From JBBQKF01 sp038326615 (lineage in GTDB: Bacteria; Bacillota; Clostridia; Saccharofermentanales; UBA5734): 6,731 nucleotides of DNA. Under the pieces are notes generated by a model, which saw only the letters and a list, made by a program, of their open reading frames with translations, did no database searches and was not told where the DNA came from. Positions 6,174 to 6,731 of this stretch are shown one piece after another. The stretch spans positions 1-6,731 of the forward strand of contig JBBQKF010000134.1 in the NCBI GenBank assembly GCA_038326615.1, read 5' to 3'. Each line of letters starts with the position of its first letter. The stretch's first letter is position 1. A program made the position numbers and the translations under genes.

Positions 6174-6194
6174 AATATTGTACCTCCAAGTTTT

Positions 6195-6222
6195 ATTATA
6201 AACGAATTTAAGAAAAAGTAAA
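6195..6222 (-). promoter_or_regulatory. Promoter of the rloA-rloB operon
   Basis: On the minus strand TTTACT (6222-6217), a 16-bp spacer and a perfect TATAAT (6200-6195). Transcription would start near 6188, giving a short leader of about 15 nt that holds GGAGG (6187-6183) before the ATG at 6173. Confidence 0.6.
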
Positions 6223-6229
6223 CGATATT

Positions 6230-6304
6230 ACGAAAAATTCGTGTAAAATAATTAATAAATATAAAAATTCGATATAATAATCTATATTATATCGAAAATT
6301 TCGA
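6230..6304. promoter_or_regulatory. Two similar 13-bp palindromes upstream of rloA, possible operators
   Basis: ACGAAAAATTCGT (6230-6242) and TCGAAAATTTCGA (6292-6304) share the pattern WCGAAAAWTTCGW. Their centres are 62 bp apart, close to six helical turns, and the first lies just upstream of the -35 box. Paired palindromes there could bind a dimeric regulator. No regulator gene adjoins them inside the window. DNA this AT-rich can give such patterns by chance. Confidence 0.4.
6268..6296. repeat. 12-bp perfect inverted repeat, AT-rich
   Basis: TTCGATATAATA (6268-6279) and its exact complement (6285-6296) flank 5 nt. It lies between the divergent rloA promoter and the plus-strand gene at 6695, with no long T-run after it. 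It could be an operator or a weak hairpin, and it overlaps the second 13-bp palindrome. Confidence 0.6.
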
Positions 6305-6434
6305 AATATTGAATAGTGAAATAAGCAAAGTTTACTAGTACTATGGTCTTTTTAATGGGTTGATTAAATATTTACTATCTATGCGAGATTCAACTTAATT
6401 TTTATCGATTTCAAAAGATTATTTTCTATTATTT

Positions 6435-6462
6435 TCTATCATTAAACATCTATCATTAAATA
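6435..6462 (+). repeat. Two tandem 14-bp units
   Basis: TCTATCATTAAACA (6435-6448) is followed directly by TCTATCATTAAATA (6449-6462), one mismatch. Before it, ATTTTCTATT and ATTTTCTATC (6421-6440) form a second short tandem pair. Both lie just upstream of a plus-strand promoter. Confidence 0.7.
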
Positions 6463-6464
6463 TC

Positions 6465-6493
6465 TTGTTTCATTTGGAATTGAACTGTATAAT
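6465..6493 (+). promoter_or_regulatory. Plus-strand promoter with long leader
   Basis: TTGTTT (6465-6470), a 17-bp spacer and a perfect TATAAT (6488-6493). It would give a leader of about 195 nt before the ATG at 6695. In that leader I see only a small CCAC/GTGG hairpin (6571-6584) and a 34-codon frame from TTG 6544 behind AAAGGAG, which is not conserved in the duplicate at 2649-2756. The rest of 6305-6464 holds no gene I can support. Confidence 0.5.
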
Positions 6494-6641
6494 AAATATG
6501 CAAGTTTTTCTCTGGACACATATTCCAAAAGGAGCACTTTAGCTTGCAAGTCCTCGAATACCACAAATCAGTGGCTTTAACGATATATTTAAATATGTAT
6601 CAAATTCGGAAAAAATCCGTACTTTCATCCGCCTTCGATTT

Positions 6642-6669
6642 TTGTTAAAATCTAAGCAGGAAAGATAAT
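6642..6669 (+). promoter_or_regulatory. Promoter directly before the gene at 6695
   Basis: TTGTTA (6642-6647), a 16-bp spacer and GATAAT (6664-6669). Its elements and spacing are kept in the duplicate (2669-2696), which supports a real function. The inverted repeat over and after the -10 box (GATAATGC-taac-GCTTTATC, 6664-6683) may be an operator. Confidence 0.55.
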
Positions 6670-6694
6670 GCTAACGCTTTATCTGGAGGTGCAG

Positions 6695-6731
6695 ATGCGT
6701 AAGAACTACTTTGAAAAACTTGTGAACTATA
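6695..6731 (+). CDS. 5' end of a plus-strand gene of unknown family
   Basis: The ATG at 6695-6697 follows GGAGGT (6685-6690) with suitable spacing and encodes MRKNYFEKLVNY before the window ends. The truncated relative at 2720 suggests that the protein continues with an MKNAYHIE-like helix. Twelve residues are too few to name a family. It is divergent from the rloA operon, with about 500 bp of AT-rich, repeat-bearing DNA between them. Confidence 0.7.
   Translation, partial: MRKNYFEKLVNY

Larger units (their letters stand above)
6622..6731 (+). repeat. Intact copy of the duplicated promoter, leader and gene start
   Basis: This pairs with 2649-2756 (same orientation, about 4 kb away). It shares a near-identical core around the promoter, the inverted repeat GATAATGC-taac-GCTTTATC and the first codons. 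It keeps a good ribosome binding site, unlike the other copy. The window edge cuts the comparison, so the full length of the duplication is unknown. Confidence 0.8.

Noticed and set aside
6544..6648. 34-codon frame from TTG behind AAAGGAG in the leader of the gene at 6695
   Set aside because: It has a TTG start, no recognisable features, and the frame is broken in the duplicate at 2649-2756, so it is probably chance.

Overview
The window looks like accessory DNA from a low-GC Firmicute, probably a clostridial relative. The signs are AT-rich spacers, strong AGGAGG-type ribosome binding sites, TTGnnn/TATAAT promoters and pieces of large serine recombinases. There is no marker for a species call. 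Nearly all genes lie on the minus strand. The window reads as a small defence island between or inside decayed mobile DNA.

Right to left along the minus strand: a two-gene operon at 4211-6173 encodes an AAA ATPase (RloA-like) and a TOPRIM-type RloB protein, start and stop one base apart. This pairing matches the AbiL/RloAB abortive-infection type and resembles PARIS and OLD/Gabija ATPase-nuclease pairs. It has its own promoter, with palindromes upstream. Next is a serine recombinase (3067-3959) that has lost one base and its C-terminal half, then remnants of other mobile DNA. At 945-2559 is an AbiE-type toxin-antitoxin pair (AbiEi-like wHTH antitoxin, AbiEii-like nucleotidyltransferase, 8-bp overlap), followed by an unrecognised 144-aa gene (410-844).

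The most striking unexplained signal is an exact 28-bp repeat at 114-141 and 4092-4119. On the minus strand each copy lies downstream of a defence operon, can fold into a small bulged hairpin, and sits 0-2 nt before a terminator hairpin whose own sequence differs between the two loci. It could be a shared 3'-UTR RNA element, or attachment-site-like ends of a 3,978-bp unit carrying the AbiE genes and the dead recombinase.

On the plus strand, 1-74 is the tail of a gene resembling a large serine recombinase C-terminus. The right edge (6695 onward) is the start of another gene. Its promoter, leader and first codons are duplicated in decayed form at 2649-2756, next to the AbiE promoter. No rRNA, tRNA or CRISPR array is visible.
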